From contig NZ_JAQBIE010000008.1 in the NCBI RefSeq assembly GCF_028294535.1, forward strand, positions 1-64,000: a stretch of DNA of 64,000 nucleotides, given 5' to 3'. The position numbers and the translations under genes were made by a program. The notes under the pieces are model-generated. The model was not told where the DNA came from. It made no database searches and was given only the letters and a program-made list of their open reading frames with translations. Shown in pieces: positions 8,441 to 17,364 of the stretch. Numbering within the stretch: the first letter of the stretch is position 1; each line of letters opens with the position of its first letter. This stretch comes from Paracoccus onchidii. GTDB taxonomy: Bacteria > Pseudomonadota > Alphaproteobacteria > Rhodobacterales > Rhodobacteraceae.

Positions 8441-9967
8441 TCACAGCTCTTTGCCAACTGGCAGATAGCCGTAAAACCCGGTGATGAACCTTTGCCAGCC
8501 CGATTTGGCGGGTTCCTGACCATATCCGGTCCATCGTCCGTCATCCTGACGTTCCAGCCACTCGATCTGACCGCGATCATTGAGGCGCAACTTGTAGGCT
8601 GCGTCTGGCAGGGATTGCAGGAATTGCCGTGATGCCGTCTCCGTCAATTCGGGCGAGCCGACCAGGATCCCCATTTCGGTGTTGATATCGATCGAGCGGG
8701 GGTCCCAATTGAAAGAGCCGACAAAAAGCTTCTTTCCGTCGATCGAGAAGGCCTTGGCATGCAGCCCCGAAAGCGATTGGCCCAGCTTCAGCAGCGAACG
8801 GTCGGGGCGTTCCTTGTCGGGCCGCAACTCCCACAGTTCGACCCCGGCTTGCAGCAGTTCCTTGCGATAGCGCGCGTAATGCCCGTGGACCATTCCGACA
8901 TCGTTGGATTCCAGTGAATTGGTCAGGATCACGACCCTGACGCCGCTTTGCGCGATCCCTTTCAGCAGGGCGGTTCCGCGTTCACCGGGCATGAAATAGG
9001 CGGATTCGACGATCAGTTCCCTTTGTGCCGATCTCAGCAATGGCGCGATATAGGATGCCAGCACAAGGTCGCTTGGGCCGGCGGCCTTGTGCGGTGGATC
9101 GGCCAGCACCTGGGCGGGCGCCCATGTCAGCCCCAGATCGCCGGCACGCAACTGGGCGCGCACATCATGGGTCACCGCCGATGCATAGGCGGTTTGATTC
9201 GCGCTGTCATATCTGGCGATCAGGCGCGCGCGCGCCTGATCATAGCTGGGCGCATCCGGTCCGGGCCTGATGATCGATTGCGCCGGGATCGCATGTGGGC
9301 TGTTCCAGTAATCATCGAAAATACCCGAGACCTGTTCGACGACCGGTCCCACAGCCAGCATGTCCAGATCGTCGTAATTGCTGTCATTGCGCGCCGAGAA
9401 ATATTCATCGCCGATATTGCGGCCGCCGACGATGGTGACCTGATTGTCAAAGGTCATCGACTTGTTGTGCATGCGACGGTCGATACGGCTGAATTCGAAC
9501 AGGCTGTTCACGGCGCGCGGCACATGGCGGCGAAATGGGTTGAACAGGCGGACATTGATATTGGGGTGCCGGGTCAAGGCGATCGTCATCGGATCGTATT
9601 CCGATGTATACATGTCATCCAGCAACAGGCGCACCCGCACCCCCCGATCCGCCGCCAGCAACAGCTCGCCGGCGAAGATATGTCCGGTCACATCGTCATG
9701 CAGCAGGTAATATTGCGCATCGATGCTGCGTTCGGCCTGTTCGCTCAGGACCTGACGCATGGCCAGCGCCTCGGGGCCGCTGGGGACCAGGCGCACGCCC
9801 GACCGGCCGTCCCGCGGTGGCGAGAGGCTGTCGACCTTGCGGGCCAGGAACGTTGCCGAGGTGTCGGTAAAGGCGGTTGTCGTCACCTTGTCCCCGACCA
9901 CGACCGGGCGGGCACAAGCCGTGACCAGCATGGCCAACAGGATGCCGGTACAAGCCATTGCCTTCAT
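8441..9967 (-). CDS. Phospholipase D-like (cardiolipin synthase ClsC type) lipoprotein
   Basis: Phosphatidyltransferase/phospholipase of the PLD superfamily. Two complete HKD motifs are present: HNKSMTFDN, followed by GGRN, and HAKAFSIDG, followed by GSFN. The N-terminus is a lipoprotein signal (MKAMACTGILLAMLVTAC) with a lipobox Cys, so the protein should sit on the periplasmic face of a membrane. The 508-residue length suits ClsC/YmdC relatives. I start at 9967 (AAAGGA upstream); an ATG 11 codons earlier is in frame. It stands alone, convergent with the cytochrome gene. Cardiolipin synthesis is likely but other phosphatidyl transfers cannot be excluded. Confidence 0.85.
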   Translation of the reverse strand: MKAMACTGILLAMLVTACARPVVVGDKVTTTAFTDTSATFLARKVDSLSPPRDGRSGVRLVPSGPEALAMRQVLSEQAERSIDAQYYLLHDDVTGHIFAGELLLAADRGVRVRLLLDDMYTSEYDPMTIALTRHPNINVRLFNPFRRHVPRAVNSLFEFSRIDRRMHNKSMTFDNQVTIVGGRNIGDEYFSARNDSNYDDLDMLAVGPVVEQVSGIFDDYWNSPHAIPAQSIIRPGPDAPSYDQARARLIARYDSANQTAYASAVTHDVRAQLRAGDLGLTWAPAQVLADPPHKAAGPSDLVLASYIAPLLRSAQRELIVESAYFMPGERGTALLKGIAQSGVRVVILTNSLESNDVGMVHGHYARYRKELLQAGVELWELRPDKERPDRSLLKLGQSLSGLHAKAFSIDGKKLFVGSFNWDPRSIDINTEMGILVGSPELTETASRQFLQSLPDAAYKLRLNDRGQIEWLERQDDGRWTGYGQEPAKSGWQRFITGFYGYLPVGKEL

Positions 9968-10292
9968 CTGCCAGTTCCTTTGTTCTCTGGATTTCGGCAC
10001 CCGCGTGGTGCCTGTTCCTGTGTATCATGATCGCGCTGCGGCACGGCAAGTGCAACGGCTGGATTCTGACTGATATCAAGGCATTGATGCCAGGGGAATT
10101 TTTGATCCGGGCATTTGCCGCCCTATTGCAATTCGCGTGTGACTGCATAGCTGGGCGATCTGGCTTCGGCGGTAATTCGGCGCATGAGGGATCTTGTTTG
10201 CCGCGACTGTCGTTGCCTTGTCGGCGGGAAATGCAGCCGCCACATGCCAGATACTGGCCAAGGAAATTCTAGGGTCCAAAGGACATTCAATC
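9968..10292. other. 325-bp divergent intergenic region
   Basis: Lies between the PLD-like gene (minus) and the CurA-like reductase (plus) and should hold both promoters. A small 6-bp stem (9996-10012, GGCACC/GGTGCC) is visible. I cannot fix a convincing -35/-10 pair and see no coding sequence with a ribosome site. Confidence 0.4.
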
Positions 10293-11324
10293 ATGGAACA
10301 ATCAGACAGCCACAACCGGCGCTATGTCTTGGCACAGCGACCCAAGGGCGAACCCGATGGCGATACGCTGCGGCTCGAAACGGCAGAGATTCCCGTTCCG
10401 GCCAAGGGTCAGATGTTGCTGCGGAACGTCTTCCTGTCTCTCGACCCATATATGCGCGGCCGGATGAGCGATGCGCCTTCTTATGCACCTCCCGTTGAAC
10501 TGAACGAGGTGATGGTCGGCGGCACCGTGGCGCAGGTCGTTTCCTCGGATGTCGAGGGTTTTGCCGAAGGGGACTGGGTTGTCGCCTTTGGCGGTTGGCA
10601 GGATTACGCCCTGTCGGATGGCACCGGGGTCATCAATATGGGCCGCAACCCCGAAAACCCGTCCTGGGCGCTGGGGGTGCTGGGGATGCCGGGGCTGACC
10701 GCATGGGCCGGCCTGACGCAAATCGGTCAGCCCAAGGCGGGCGAGACATTGGTTGTCGCCGGTGCCAGCGGCCCCGTGGGGGCCACGGTGGGCCAGATCG
10801 GCAAGATCCTCGGCTGCCGGGTTGTCGGCATTGCCGGTGGCGCCGAGAAATGTCGCCATGTGATCGATGTTCTGGGTTTCGATGACTGCATTGATTACAA
10901 GGCGGATGGTTTTGCCCAAACCCTTGGTGCCGCCCTTCCCAATGGTATCGACATCTATTTCGAGAATGTCGGCGGCGCCGTGTTCGACGCGGTTCTGCCC
11001 TTGTTGAACACCAATGCGCGGATCCCGGTCTGTGGACTGATCTCGCAATATAACGCCACTTCGCTTCCGGATGGCCCGGATCGCATGGGGCTGTTGATGG
11101 GCACGATCCTGAAAAAGCGGATGACGATGCGCGGCTTTATCGTGTTCGACGATTTCGGGCATCTCTATCCTGAATTCGCAAAGCAGATGTCGGGCTGGGT
11201 GCAGGATGGCCGCATCAAGTATCGCGAGGAAATGATCGACGGTCTGGAACAGGCCCCAGCGGCTTTTGTTGGGCTGCTGAAGGGCGAGGCCTTTGGCAAG
11301 CGGGTGATCCGTTTGGCGAAATGA
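10293..11324 (+). CDS. NADPH-dependent enone reductase, CurA/LTB4DH-like MDR family
   Basis: Zinc-independent medium-chain reductase that reduces the C=C bond of enones, like curcumin reductase CurA and leukotriene B4 dehydrogenase. The 343 residues include the opening motif LSLDPYMRGRM and the Rossmann turn AGASGPVGATVGQIGK that binds NADPH. Start at ATG 10293, with AAAGGA upstream; the frame is open a further 33 codons without a good start. It is 31 bases from the next gene and probably cotranscribed with it. A detoxification role is likely. Confidence 0.88.
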   Translation: MEQSDSHNRRYVLAQRPKGEPDGDTLRLETAEIPVPAKGQMLLRNVFLSLDPYMRGRMSDAPSYAPPVELNEVMVGGTVAQVVSSDVEGFAEGDWVVAFGGWQDYALSDGTGVINMGRNPENPSWALGVLGMPGLTAWAGLTQIGQPKAGETLVVAGASGPVGATVGQIGKILGCRVVGIAGGAEKCRHVIDVLGFDDCIDYKADGFAQTLGAALPNGIDIYFENVGGAVFDAVLPLLNTNARIPVCGLISQYNATSLPDGPDRMGLLMGTILKKRMTMRGFIVFDDFGHLYPEFAKQMSGWVQDGRIKYREEMIDGLEQAPAAFVGLLKGEAFGKRVIRLAK

Positions 11325-11355
11325 GCCGGTTCGGAAACAGGAAAGGACAGCCAAG

Positions 11356-12033
11356 ATGAATATTCTGATGGTTCTGACATCGCATGACCAGCTGGGCGAT
11401 ACCGGTCACAAGACCGGGTTCTGGTTGGAAGAGTTCGCAGCACCGTATTACGCCTTCAAGGATGCGGGTGCACGGATCGTGTTGGCATCTCCCAAGGGCG
11501 GGCAGCCGCCGCTGGATCCCAAAAGCGATGACCCCGACGCGCAGACCGATGCCACCCGGCGCTTCAAGGATGACGGTGCGGCCCAGCAGGAGCTGGCCAA
11601 TACCGAAGTCCTGGCCAATGTCGCAGCAGATGGCTTTGACGCGATCTTTTTTCCCGGCGGTCATGGGCCGCTGTGGGATCTGGCCGAGGATGGCGACAGT
11701 CGCCGCCTGATCGAGACCTTTGCGCAGGCTGATCGCGTCGTCGGTGCAGTGTGCCATGCCCCGGCCATCTTTCGCCACACACGGTCTGGCGATGGCGCGC
11801 CTTTGGTGCGCGGCAAGCGTGTGACAGGGTTCTCCAACAGCGAGGAAGATGCTGTTGGGCTGACCGAAGTTGTGCCTTTTCTTGTGGAAGACATGCTTCA
11901 GGAAAATGGTGGTCAATATGAAAAGGGCGATGACTGGTCGTCATTCGTGCTGGTCGATGGCAAGCTGGTTACCGGCCAGAACCCCGCCTCGTCGGAAGAG
12001 GCCGCCAAGGCAGTGCTGAAACTGTTGGGCTGA
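11356..12033 (+). CDS. DJ-1/PfpI family protein (class I glutamine amidotransferase-like)
   Basis: Member of the HchA-like branch of the DJ-1/PfpI superfamily. The nucleophile elbow is AVCHAPA, with Cys near residue 134; the upstream FWLEE supplies the conserved acidic residue and the FPGGHGP turn is present. Such proteins act as glyoxalase/deglycase-type stress enzymes or chaperones. The 225-residue length is normal. A good ribosome site (AGGAAAGGACAG) precedes the ATG. Likely in one transcript with the enone reductase, which would make a small electrophile-detoxification pair (inference). Confidence 0.87.
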   Translation: MNILMVLTSHDQLGDTGHKTGFWLEEFAAPYYAFKDAGARIVLASPKGGQPPLDPKSDDPDAQTDATRRFKDDGAAQQELANTEVLANVAADGFDAIFFPGGHGPLWDLAEDGDSRRLIETFAQADRVVGAVCHAPAIFRHTRSGDGAPLVRGKRVTGFSNSEEDAVGLTEVVPFLVEDMLQENGGQYEKGDDWSSFVLVDGKLVTGQNPASSEEAAKAVLKLLG

Positions 12034-12058
12034 TGCCGTTTGGCTGATGCCGTTTGGC
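12031..12058 (+). repeat. 14-bp perfect tandem duplication over the stop codon
   Basis: TGATGCCGTTTGGC occurs twice back to back; the first copy starts with the stop codon of the DJ-1-like gene. It looks like a recent slippage duplication without coding effect. Confidence 0.8.
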
Positions 12059-12087
12059 TGCCGCGCCTGACAAATGGGCGCGGCAGC
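12057..12087 (+). terminator. GC-rich hairpin after the DJ-1-like gene
   Basis: An 11-bp perfect stem (GCTGCCGCGCC / GGCGCGGCAGC) with a 9-base loop lies 24 bases past the stop. No T-run follows, so it is a weak terminator or an mRNA-stabilising structure. Confidence 0.55.
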
Positions 12088-12242
12088 CCTGTGCCGCGAT
12101 GGTACGGTCCGACGCGCCAGCGGCACCGCCGGGGATGGGCGGGCTTTGACAATCTGGATCGTGGGTATAGTTTCGCCTTGACCGCCTTCGGAGAATTGAT
12201 GCCGGAACGAAACGCCTTTTCATTGTCGCCGCGCCGTTGCAC

Positions 12243-13478
12243 ATGACGCGATTGCGGATCGACAACGCGACAGCACGGCATCTGTGGCTGGATGGTCACG
12301 GGTTGGCGCGTGCGCCGACCGGGCCTGTGGACGTTGCCGAGATCGTGCGCCGGCTGGGCTTTGTGCAGCTGGATTCCATCCAGATCGTTTCGCGGGCGCA
12401 TCACCATATCCTGTGGAGCCGCAACCAGAATTATCGCGAACCGATGCTGGATCAGGCCATGTCACGGGATCGCGCGCTGTTTGAACATTTCACGCATGAC
12501 GCATCGGTGCTTCCGATGGAGTTCCTGCCTATTTGGCAAAGGCAGTTTCGGCGAAAACGGGAATATCTGGATGGGGCGAGCTGGTTCAAATCGTTGCCAT
12601 CCGCAACCGAACGAGCGACGATCCGCGACCGGATTGCCGCCGAGGGGCCTCTTTCGACGAATGATTTCGACAGCAGACCACGCGACAAAAGCCATATGTG
12701 GGCGCGCCCGCCGCACAAGCTGGCCTTGGACTATATGTGGTATGCGGGCGAGTTGGCGACCTGCCATCGCGTGAATTTCACGAAATATTATGATCTGGCT
12801 GAACGGATTTTCCCCAAGGATCTGCGCAGCCGCGATATCCCCGAGAGTGAACAGATAGATCGGCTGTGCCAGATCGCCCTGGATCGGCTGGGCTTTGCCA
12901 GCGTGACCGAATTGCAGCGTTTCTGGGACGCGGCCACGCGCGGCGAGGTGCAGAATTGGGTCGGGACCGCCAGTGGCCTACGCATGGTCGAGATCCAGAG
13001 CCGTCGGGGGGATTGGTTTCCAGCCTATGCACCGCCGGATATCGAAGACCGCATCGCGGGTCTTGCAGCGCCCGGATCCCGGGTGCGGGTGTTGAACCCG
13101 TTCGATCCCGCAATTCGCGACCGCGCGCGCCTGGATCGCCTGTTTGGTTTCGATTACCGCGTCGAGATGTTTGTGCCTGCAGCCAAACGGATCTGGGGTT
13201 ACTATGTCTTCCCCTTGCTGGAAGGCACCCGGTTTATCGGCCGTATCGAAATCAAGGCGGACCGCAAGCGCGGGGTCTTGAACGTGCTGAACTTCTGGCC
13301 CGAGCCGGGCGTTCGCTGGATGTCGGCGCGCCTTGATCGACTGAACGGTGAATTGACGCGCTTTGCCAGATTGGCGGGTGTTTCTGAACTGACCTGGGCA
13401 CCCGATGCCAGCCAAGCCGCGCAGGATAGCATGGCGTCCGGGTCGCCTCGGTCTGGTGGTTTGGCGGCCGGTCAATAA
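12243..13478 (+). CDS. Winged-helix YcaQ/AlkZ-like protein (HTH_42, DUF1006)
   Basis: Member of the YcaQ/AlkZ group, whose studied members are DNA glycosylases that remove crosslinked or alkylated bases. The 411 residues begin with the family's usual start (ARHLWLDGHGLA ... LGFVQLDSIQIV) and contain the RAHHHILWSR stretch just before residue 60. The family's usual catalytic motif is a QxQ or QxD element; I did not place it with confidence. Start at ATG 12243; a TTG two codons upstream is in frame. It stands between unrelated genes. DNA repair is the likely role. Confidence 0.8.
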   Translation: MTRLRIDNATARHLWLDGHGLARAPTGPVDVAEIVRRLGFVQLDSIQIVSRAHHHILWSRNQNYREPMLDQAMSRDRALFEHFTHDASVLPMEFLPIWQRQFRRKREYLDGASWFKSLPSATERATIRDRIAAEGPLSTNDFDSRPRDKSHMWARPPHKLALDYMWYAGELATCHRVNFTKYYDLAERIFPKDLRSRDIPESEQIDRLCQIALDRLGFASVTELQRFWDAATRGEVQNWVGTASGLRMVEIQSRRGDWFPAYAPPDIEDRIAGLAAPGSRVRVLNPFDPAIRDRARLDRLFGFDYRVEMFVPAAKRIWGYYVFPLLEGTRFIGRIEIKADRKRGVLNVLNFWPEPGVRWMSARLDRLNGELTRFARLAGVSELTWAPDASQAAQDSMASGSPRSGGLAAGQ

Positions 13479-13606
13479 TTCCCCAAAGCAAGCGGATTTC
13501 GCCCCGCGCGGCCCCTTTTCATTGTTGCGGCGTCATGGGATCGTGACCGCGCCGTTTCCGGGGCTTTTGACCGGGGGCGATGTGACTGGAATCTGAGGGA
13601 CGTAAC

Positions 13607-14605
13607 ATGAAAGCCATCGTGAACACCGCACGCGGAGCCGCAGCAGAGAATTTGCACCTGCTGGACATTGAGCGGCCCGAACCCGCTCCGGGGGAGGTTC
13701 GGGTGGCGATCCGCGCCTCGGGGGTGAACCCTTCCGATTGCAAGCTGCGCAGCGGGGCGCAGGGACCGATGGTGGCCGATCAGGTCGTTGTCCATAATGA
13801 CGGGGCAGGGGTTGTCGATGCGGTCGGCGCTGGCGTGGATGCCGCGCGGGTCGGGCAACCTGTCTGGTTGTATAACGTCAACCGGTCGCCGGATGGTGTC
13901 GGGCAAGGGGTTCGTGGCACCGCTGCCGAATATGTATGCGTGCGCGCCGCGCTGGCGGCAGAATTGCCTGACGGTATCGATTTCGATCTTGGTGCCTGTC
14001 TTGGGGTGCCGGCCATGACCGCGCATCGCGCGTTGTTCTGGGCCGGATCTCTGCGCGACAAGACGGTGCTGGTGTCAGGTGGTGCCGGCGCGGTCGGGCA
14101 TGCGGCTGTTCAGATGGCGGCGGCTGCGGGCGCGCGGGTGATCGCAACCGTCAGTTCGGACGAAAAGGCCCGTATCGCAGCCGAGGCGGGTGCGGAAATC
14201 GTGCTGAACTATCGCCAGGGTGATCTGGCCGATCAGATCGTGGCCGCGCTTGGTGCCAAGTCGATTGATCATCTTGTCGATGTCGATCTTGCGGCACATA
14301 TCGATATGCTGCCGCGCATCATGTGTTCCGGAGGAACGGTGGGCGCCTATGCCACCGCCAGCAACCTGACGCCGGCGATGCCCTTTTATCCACTGGCCAT
14401 GTCGAATATCGCGATTCAGCCGGTTTTTGTCTATTCGCTGTCGCAGGCGCAAAAGGACGTCGCAATTTCAGACATCAACGATTTCTTGCGGGTGGGCAAG
14501 TTAAAGCCTCGGGTCGCCGCGCGCTTTGCGCTGTCGGATGCCGTGCAGGCGCATGAAGCCATCGAAGGCAACAGTCTGATCGGCAACGCTATTCTGGAAA
14601 TCTGA
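13607..14605 (+). CDS. NADPH:quinone reductase-like MDR oxidoreductase
   Basis: Zinc-free quinone oxidoreductase (QOR/zeta-crystallin type) using NADPH to reduce quinones or enones. The 332-residue protein has the N-terminal GroES-like fold (GEVRVAIRASGVNPSDCK) and the cofactor loop SGGAGAVGHAAVQMA near residue 155. Zinc ligands are absent, as expected. A GGGACGT-type ribosome site precedes the ATG. It is separated by 128 bases from the YcaQ-like gene and by a bidirectional hairpin from the convergent sulfatase. Confidence 0.88.
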   Translation: MKAIVNTARGAAAENLHLLDIERPEPAPGEVRVAIRASGVNPSDCKLRSGAQGPMVADQVVVHNDGAGVVDAVGAGVDAARVGQPVWLYNVNRSPDGVGQGVRGTAAEYVCVRAALAAELPDGIDFDLGACLGVPAMTAHRALFWAGSLRDKTVLVSGGAGAVGHAAVQMAAAAGARVIATVSSDEKARIAAEAGAEIVLNYRQGDLADQIVAALGAKSIDHLVDVDLAAHIDMLPRIMCSGGTVGAYATASNLTPAMPFYPLAMSNIAIQPVFVYSLSQAQKDVAISDINDFLRVGKLKPRVAARFALSDAVQAHEAIEGNSLIGNAILEI

Positions 14606-14616
14606 TCGCGAAAATC

Positions 14617-14650
14617 GCTGCGGCAACGGCATTTGCGCCATTGCCGCAGC
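14617..14650. terminator. Bidirectional hairpin between convergent genes
   Basis: A 10-bp perfect stem GCTGCGGCAA / TTGCCGCAGC with a 14-base loop fills the 53-base gap between the quinone reductase and the sulfatase stop codon. Its place between converging genes supports termination for both strands; no long T-run is present. Confidence 0.6.
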
Positions 14651-14658
14651 TTGGGTCG

Positions 14659-16194
14659 TCAGGCTGCTTCCAGCGCGGCGTCGGTCATGCCAAGGCGGGC
14701 CAGTTGCTCGACCGGATAACCTTCTTCATCCATCATGTGGCGGGCCAGTTGCATCATGCGGCGACGGTTCTGATCATCGCTGTCCCACAGGTTCGTTTCC
14801 TGCGCCGGGTCGGATTTCCGGTCATAGAGGAAGGACTGATAGGTCCGCGGATCGATGGTGATCGGCGTTTTCCAAAGGGGCAAATCCACCGAAGGATCGA
14901 AAAGCCCCTGCTCGGCGGGTGGCTCTGGCGGGCGACCCACGCGGCCATCAACGGGGTTGTCGACGATAAGCGGACGCGAGATCGCGGTCGAATAGGTAAA
15001 CAATGGCTGACCTTCGACCGGGGCGCGGAACAGCGTCCAATCGCCGTCCGTCACGCAAAGTCCTTGGCCGAACGTCCCATAGATCAACGCCTCATGCGGG
15101 CTGTCCCCGGTGCCCATCACCATTGGCATCAGGCTTTTCGAATGGCGGTTGGCATCGGGAACCTGACCGCCTGCCGCATCGATCAGTGTTGCGAACAGAT
15201 CGACGGTCTGGCTCAGCCCGTCCACGCGGGTGCCATTGCCGGGGTTCTTGGGATGCCAGATCAGCATCGGAATATTGGCATGGCTGTCGTAATGCGGGAA
15301 CTGCTTGCCAAAGGCGCGGCGTTCACCCAGATCGTGGCCGTGATCCGTGGTGAAGACGATCATCGTGTCATCCCACAGGTTCAATGCGTCCATCTTGGCC
15401 ATTAGCCGGCCCAGCCAGGTATCCATCATCGTAACCTTGCCCATGTATTGGGCGCGCAGGAAATCCAGTTCCTCGGGCGTGGTCTCGTTCATGAAGCGTT
15501 CAAGATCGGCATAGACCTGATAGGGTGGCCAGATGTTGAAATCGTCTTTCTTGCCGTCGGTATACATCGAGGCATAGGGCTCGGGGACGTCGAATGGTTC
15601 GTGCACGTCAAAGCATTCGACATGCAGGAAGAATGGGCCCTTCTGTGCGTTCTCGTCCAGCCAGTCGCAGGCGCCCTGCAGGACGCGGGGCGCGAAGTAA
15701 TCTTCCTCGCCCTTGAAATCGGCGACATTCGCCGCGTATTGGCGGATATGCTCGGCCGCGCGATACTTGGCGACATTCTTGACCCATTGCGGGTCTTCCT
15801 TGTTCGGATCCGGCACCTTCCAGCCATCGACTTCGTGGCCGCGCACCATGTGCAGCGACTGAAAGCCCTGCATATAGCCGTTCGCCTCTTCTTCCCAGTA
15901 ATGGTAGTGATCGGTGACCATCGCGGTGGACATGCCGGTTTTGGCGATTTCCTTGGGCAGTCGCGGATCGAACACTTCCAGCCCGCCCCAGGGACGCCAC
16001 AGAAATTCTTTGCGTCCCGCCATGATTTCGCGCCGCGCGGGCATGCAGGGCAGGCTGCCGACGAAATGGTTGTCATAGACCTGGCAGCGTTGGGCGAGCC
16101 GCGTGATATTGGGCGTGCGGCACACGGTATCGGGGTTATGGATCGACAAGCAGTCCTTGTTCAGGCTGTCGACCAGAATCGTGATGATATTCAT
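14659..16194 (-). CDS. Cytoplasmic formylglycine-dependent sulfatase
   Basis: Type I sulfatase hydrolysing an organic sulfate ester. The formylglycine signature C-x-P-x-R is present as CMPAR at residues 50-54 and the metal-binding Asp lies in ILVDSLN at residue 9; TDHGHDLGE (about residue 283) gives further metal ligands. The start at 16194 is set by GGGGGAGGA just upstream, giving 511 residues. There is no signal peptide, so it should act in the cytosol on an imported sulfate ester. It lies downstream of the split transketolase but beyond a strong terminator, so it may have its own promoter. Exact substrate is unknown. Confidence 0.88.
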   Translation of the reverse strand: MNIITILVDSLNKDCLSIHNPDTVCRTPNITRLAQRCQVYDNHFVGSLPCMPARREIMAGRKEFLWRPWGGLEVFDPRLPKEIAKTGMSTAMVTDHYHYWEEEANGYMQGFQSLHMVRGHEVDGWKVPDPNKEDPQWVKNVAKYRAAEHIRQYAANVADFKGEEDYFAPRVLQGACDWLDENAQKGPFFLHVECFDVHEPFDVPEPYASMYTDGKKDDFNIWPPYQVYADLERFMNETTPEELDFLRAQYMGKVTMMDTWLGRLMAKMDALNLWDDTMIVFTTDHGHDLGERRAFGKQFPHYDSHANIPMLIWHPKNPGNGTRVDGLSQTVDLFATLIDAAGGQVPDANRHSKSLMPMVMGTGDSPHEALIYGTFGQGLCVTDGDWTLFRAPVEGQPLFTYSTAISRPLIVDNPVDGRVGRPPEPPAEQGLFDPSVDLPLWKTPITIDPRTYQSFLYDRKSDPAQETNLWDSDDQNRRRMMQLARHMMDEEGYPVEQLARLGMTDAALEAA

Positions 16195-16311
16195 ATGTAT
16201 CCTCCCCCGGGCTGCGGGTCGTCGATCTGCGCAATGGCCGGCATGGCACGGCCCTTGACGTCTTTGCTGTTCGTGATGTGGTGATCGCTTTGCGGTCGCG
16301 CCGCAAGGGCG

Positions 16312-16340
16312 AAAAAACGGTGGCGGGTGCGCCGCCACCG
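16312..16340 (-). terminator. Rho-independent terminator after the transketolase genes
   Basis: On the minus strand a 9-bp perfect stem (CGGTGGCGG / CCGCCACCG, 5-base loop) is followed directly by TTTTTTC. It starts eight bases after the stop of the transketolase C-subunit and precedes the sulfatase, so it should limit read-through. Confidence 0.85.
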
Positions 16341-16347
16341 CCATGGA

Positions 16348-17352
16348 TCAAAGTGCTTCGGCCTTGACCAACGAGTGGACATCCTCGACGCGGGCCGAGT
16401 CCAGATCGTTTTCCGTGATTCCGAATTGCTGACCGGTCAGATCCTCGATGCCGCGCACCAGTGCCAGCGCGTCCAGACCGTAATAACGCATCAGATAGGG
16501 GCGAGAGCCGCCATGTGCATAGGTGTCCTTCAGGCCCAGACGGATCAACCGCTTGCCCACGCCCGCATCGGCCATGGTTTCCGCGACCAGCGATCCGATC
16601 CCGCCTTCGGTCACATGGTTTTCCAGCGTGATGACGCCGTGCTTGACCGAACCGATGTGATCCAGCAAGGCCTTGCTGTCGAAAGGCTTGATCGTGTGCA
16701 GGTGCAGGTGACGGATCGACAGGCCGGCCTTGGCCAGCGCCGAACGTGCGCGCATCGCTTCTTCGGTGCAGATGCCCGAGGTGACGACAAGAATATCGTC
16801 ACCCGACGACAATTCGCGCATCTCACCGACCTTGATCGGGGTGTCGAACAGCCGGGGCACGGATCCGCGCAGAACGCGGCACCAGACCGGACCGTCGATG
16901 CTGTCTGCGGCTTCGCAGATCGATTCAACCTCGGTCGCGTCACCGGTTTCAAGGATGGTCATGTTCGGAATCGAGCGCATGACCGAGATATCCTCGATCG
17001 ACTGGTGCGTCATGCCGCCCGGCGTGGTGATGCCCGGCAAAAAGCCCATCAGGCGGACCTTGCGTCGCGGATAGGCGATCGAGGCCATCAGCTGATCGTA
17101 AGGGCGGCGATACATGAACACGCCAAAGGTGTGGATGAACGGGCGATAGCCCGCCAGACCCAGGCCGCCGGCAAAGCTCATCATGTTCTGTTCGGCCATG
17201 CCGAGGCTGATGAACTGGTCGGGGTGACGATCGCGGAAACCGTCGACCTCGCAGGACGAGGTCAGGTCCGCAGACAGGCACAGGATGTCGGGATTGCCCG
17301 CCGCGAAGGATTCAAAGGCCTTTGCATAGGGACGCGATACCATTTCCACCAT
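16348..17352 (-). CDS. Transketolase, C-terminal (pyrimidine/C-domain) subunit
   Basis: Second half of a two-subunit transketolase that moves a two-carbon ketol unit between sugar phosphates. The 334 residues contain the pyrimidine-binding domain with its catalytic Glu in GMAEQNMMSFAGGL (about residue 72) and a C-terminal transketolase domain. It follows the N-subunit by 12 bases. Split transketolases occur beside specialised catabolic genes, including apulose-4-phosphate and sulfofructose transketolases, as well as in general pentose metabolism. The neighbours here point to a catabolic use. An in-frame ATG three codons later is also possible. Confidence 0.9.
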   Translation of the reverse strand: MVEMVSRPYAKAFESFAAGNPDILCLSADLTSSCEVDGFRDRHPDQFISLGMAEQNMMSFAGGLGLAGYRPFIHTFGVFMYRRPYDQLMASIAYPRRKVRLMGFLPGITTPGGMTHQSIEDISVMRSIPNMTILETGDATEVESICEAADSIDGPVWCRVLRGSVPRLFDTPIKVGEMRELSSGDDILVVTSGICTEEAMRARSALAKAGLSIRHLHLHTIKPFDSKALLDHIGSVKHGVITLENHVTEGGIGSLVAETMADAGVGKRLIRLGLKDTYAHGGSRPYLMRYYGLDALALVRGIEDLTGQQFGITENDLDSARVEDVHSLVKAEAL

Positions 17353-17364
17353 GATGCGTTCTCC

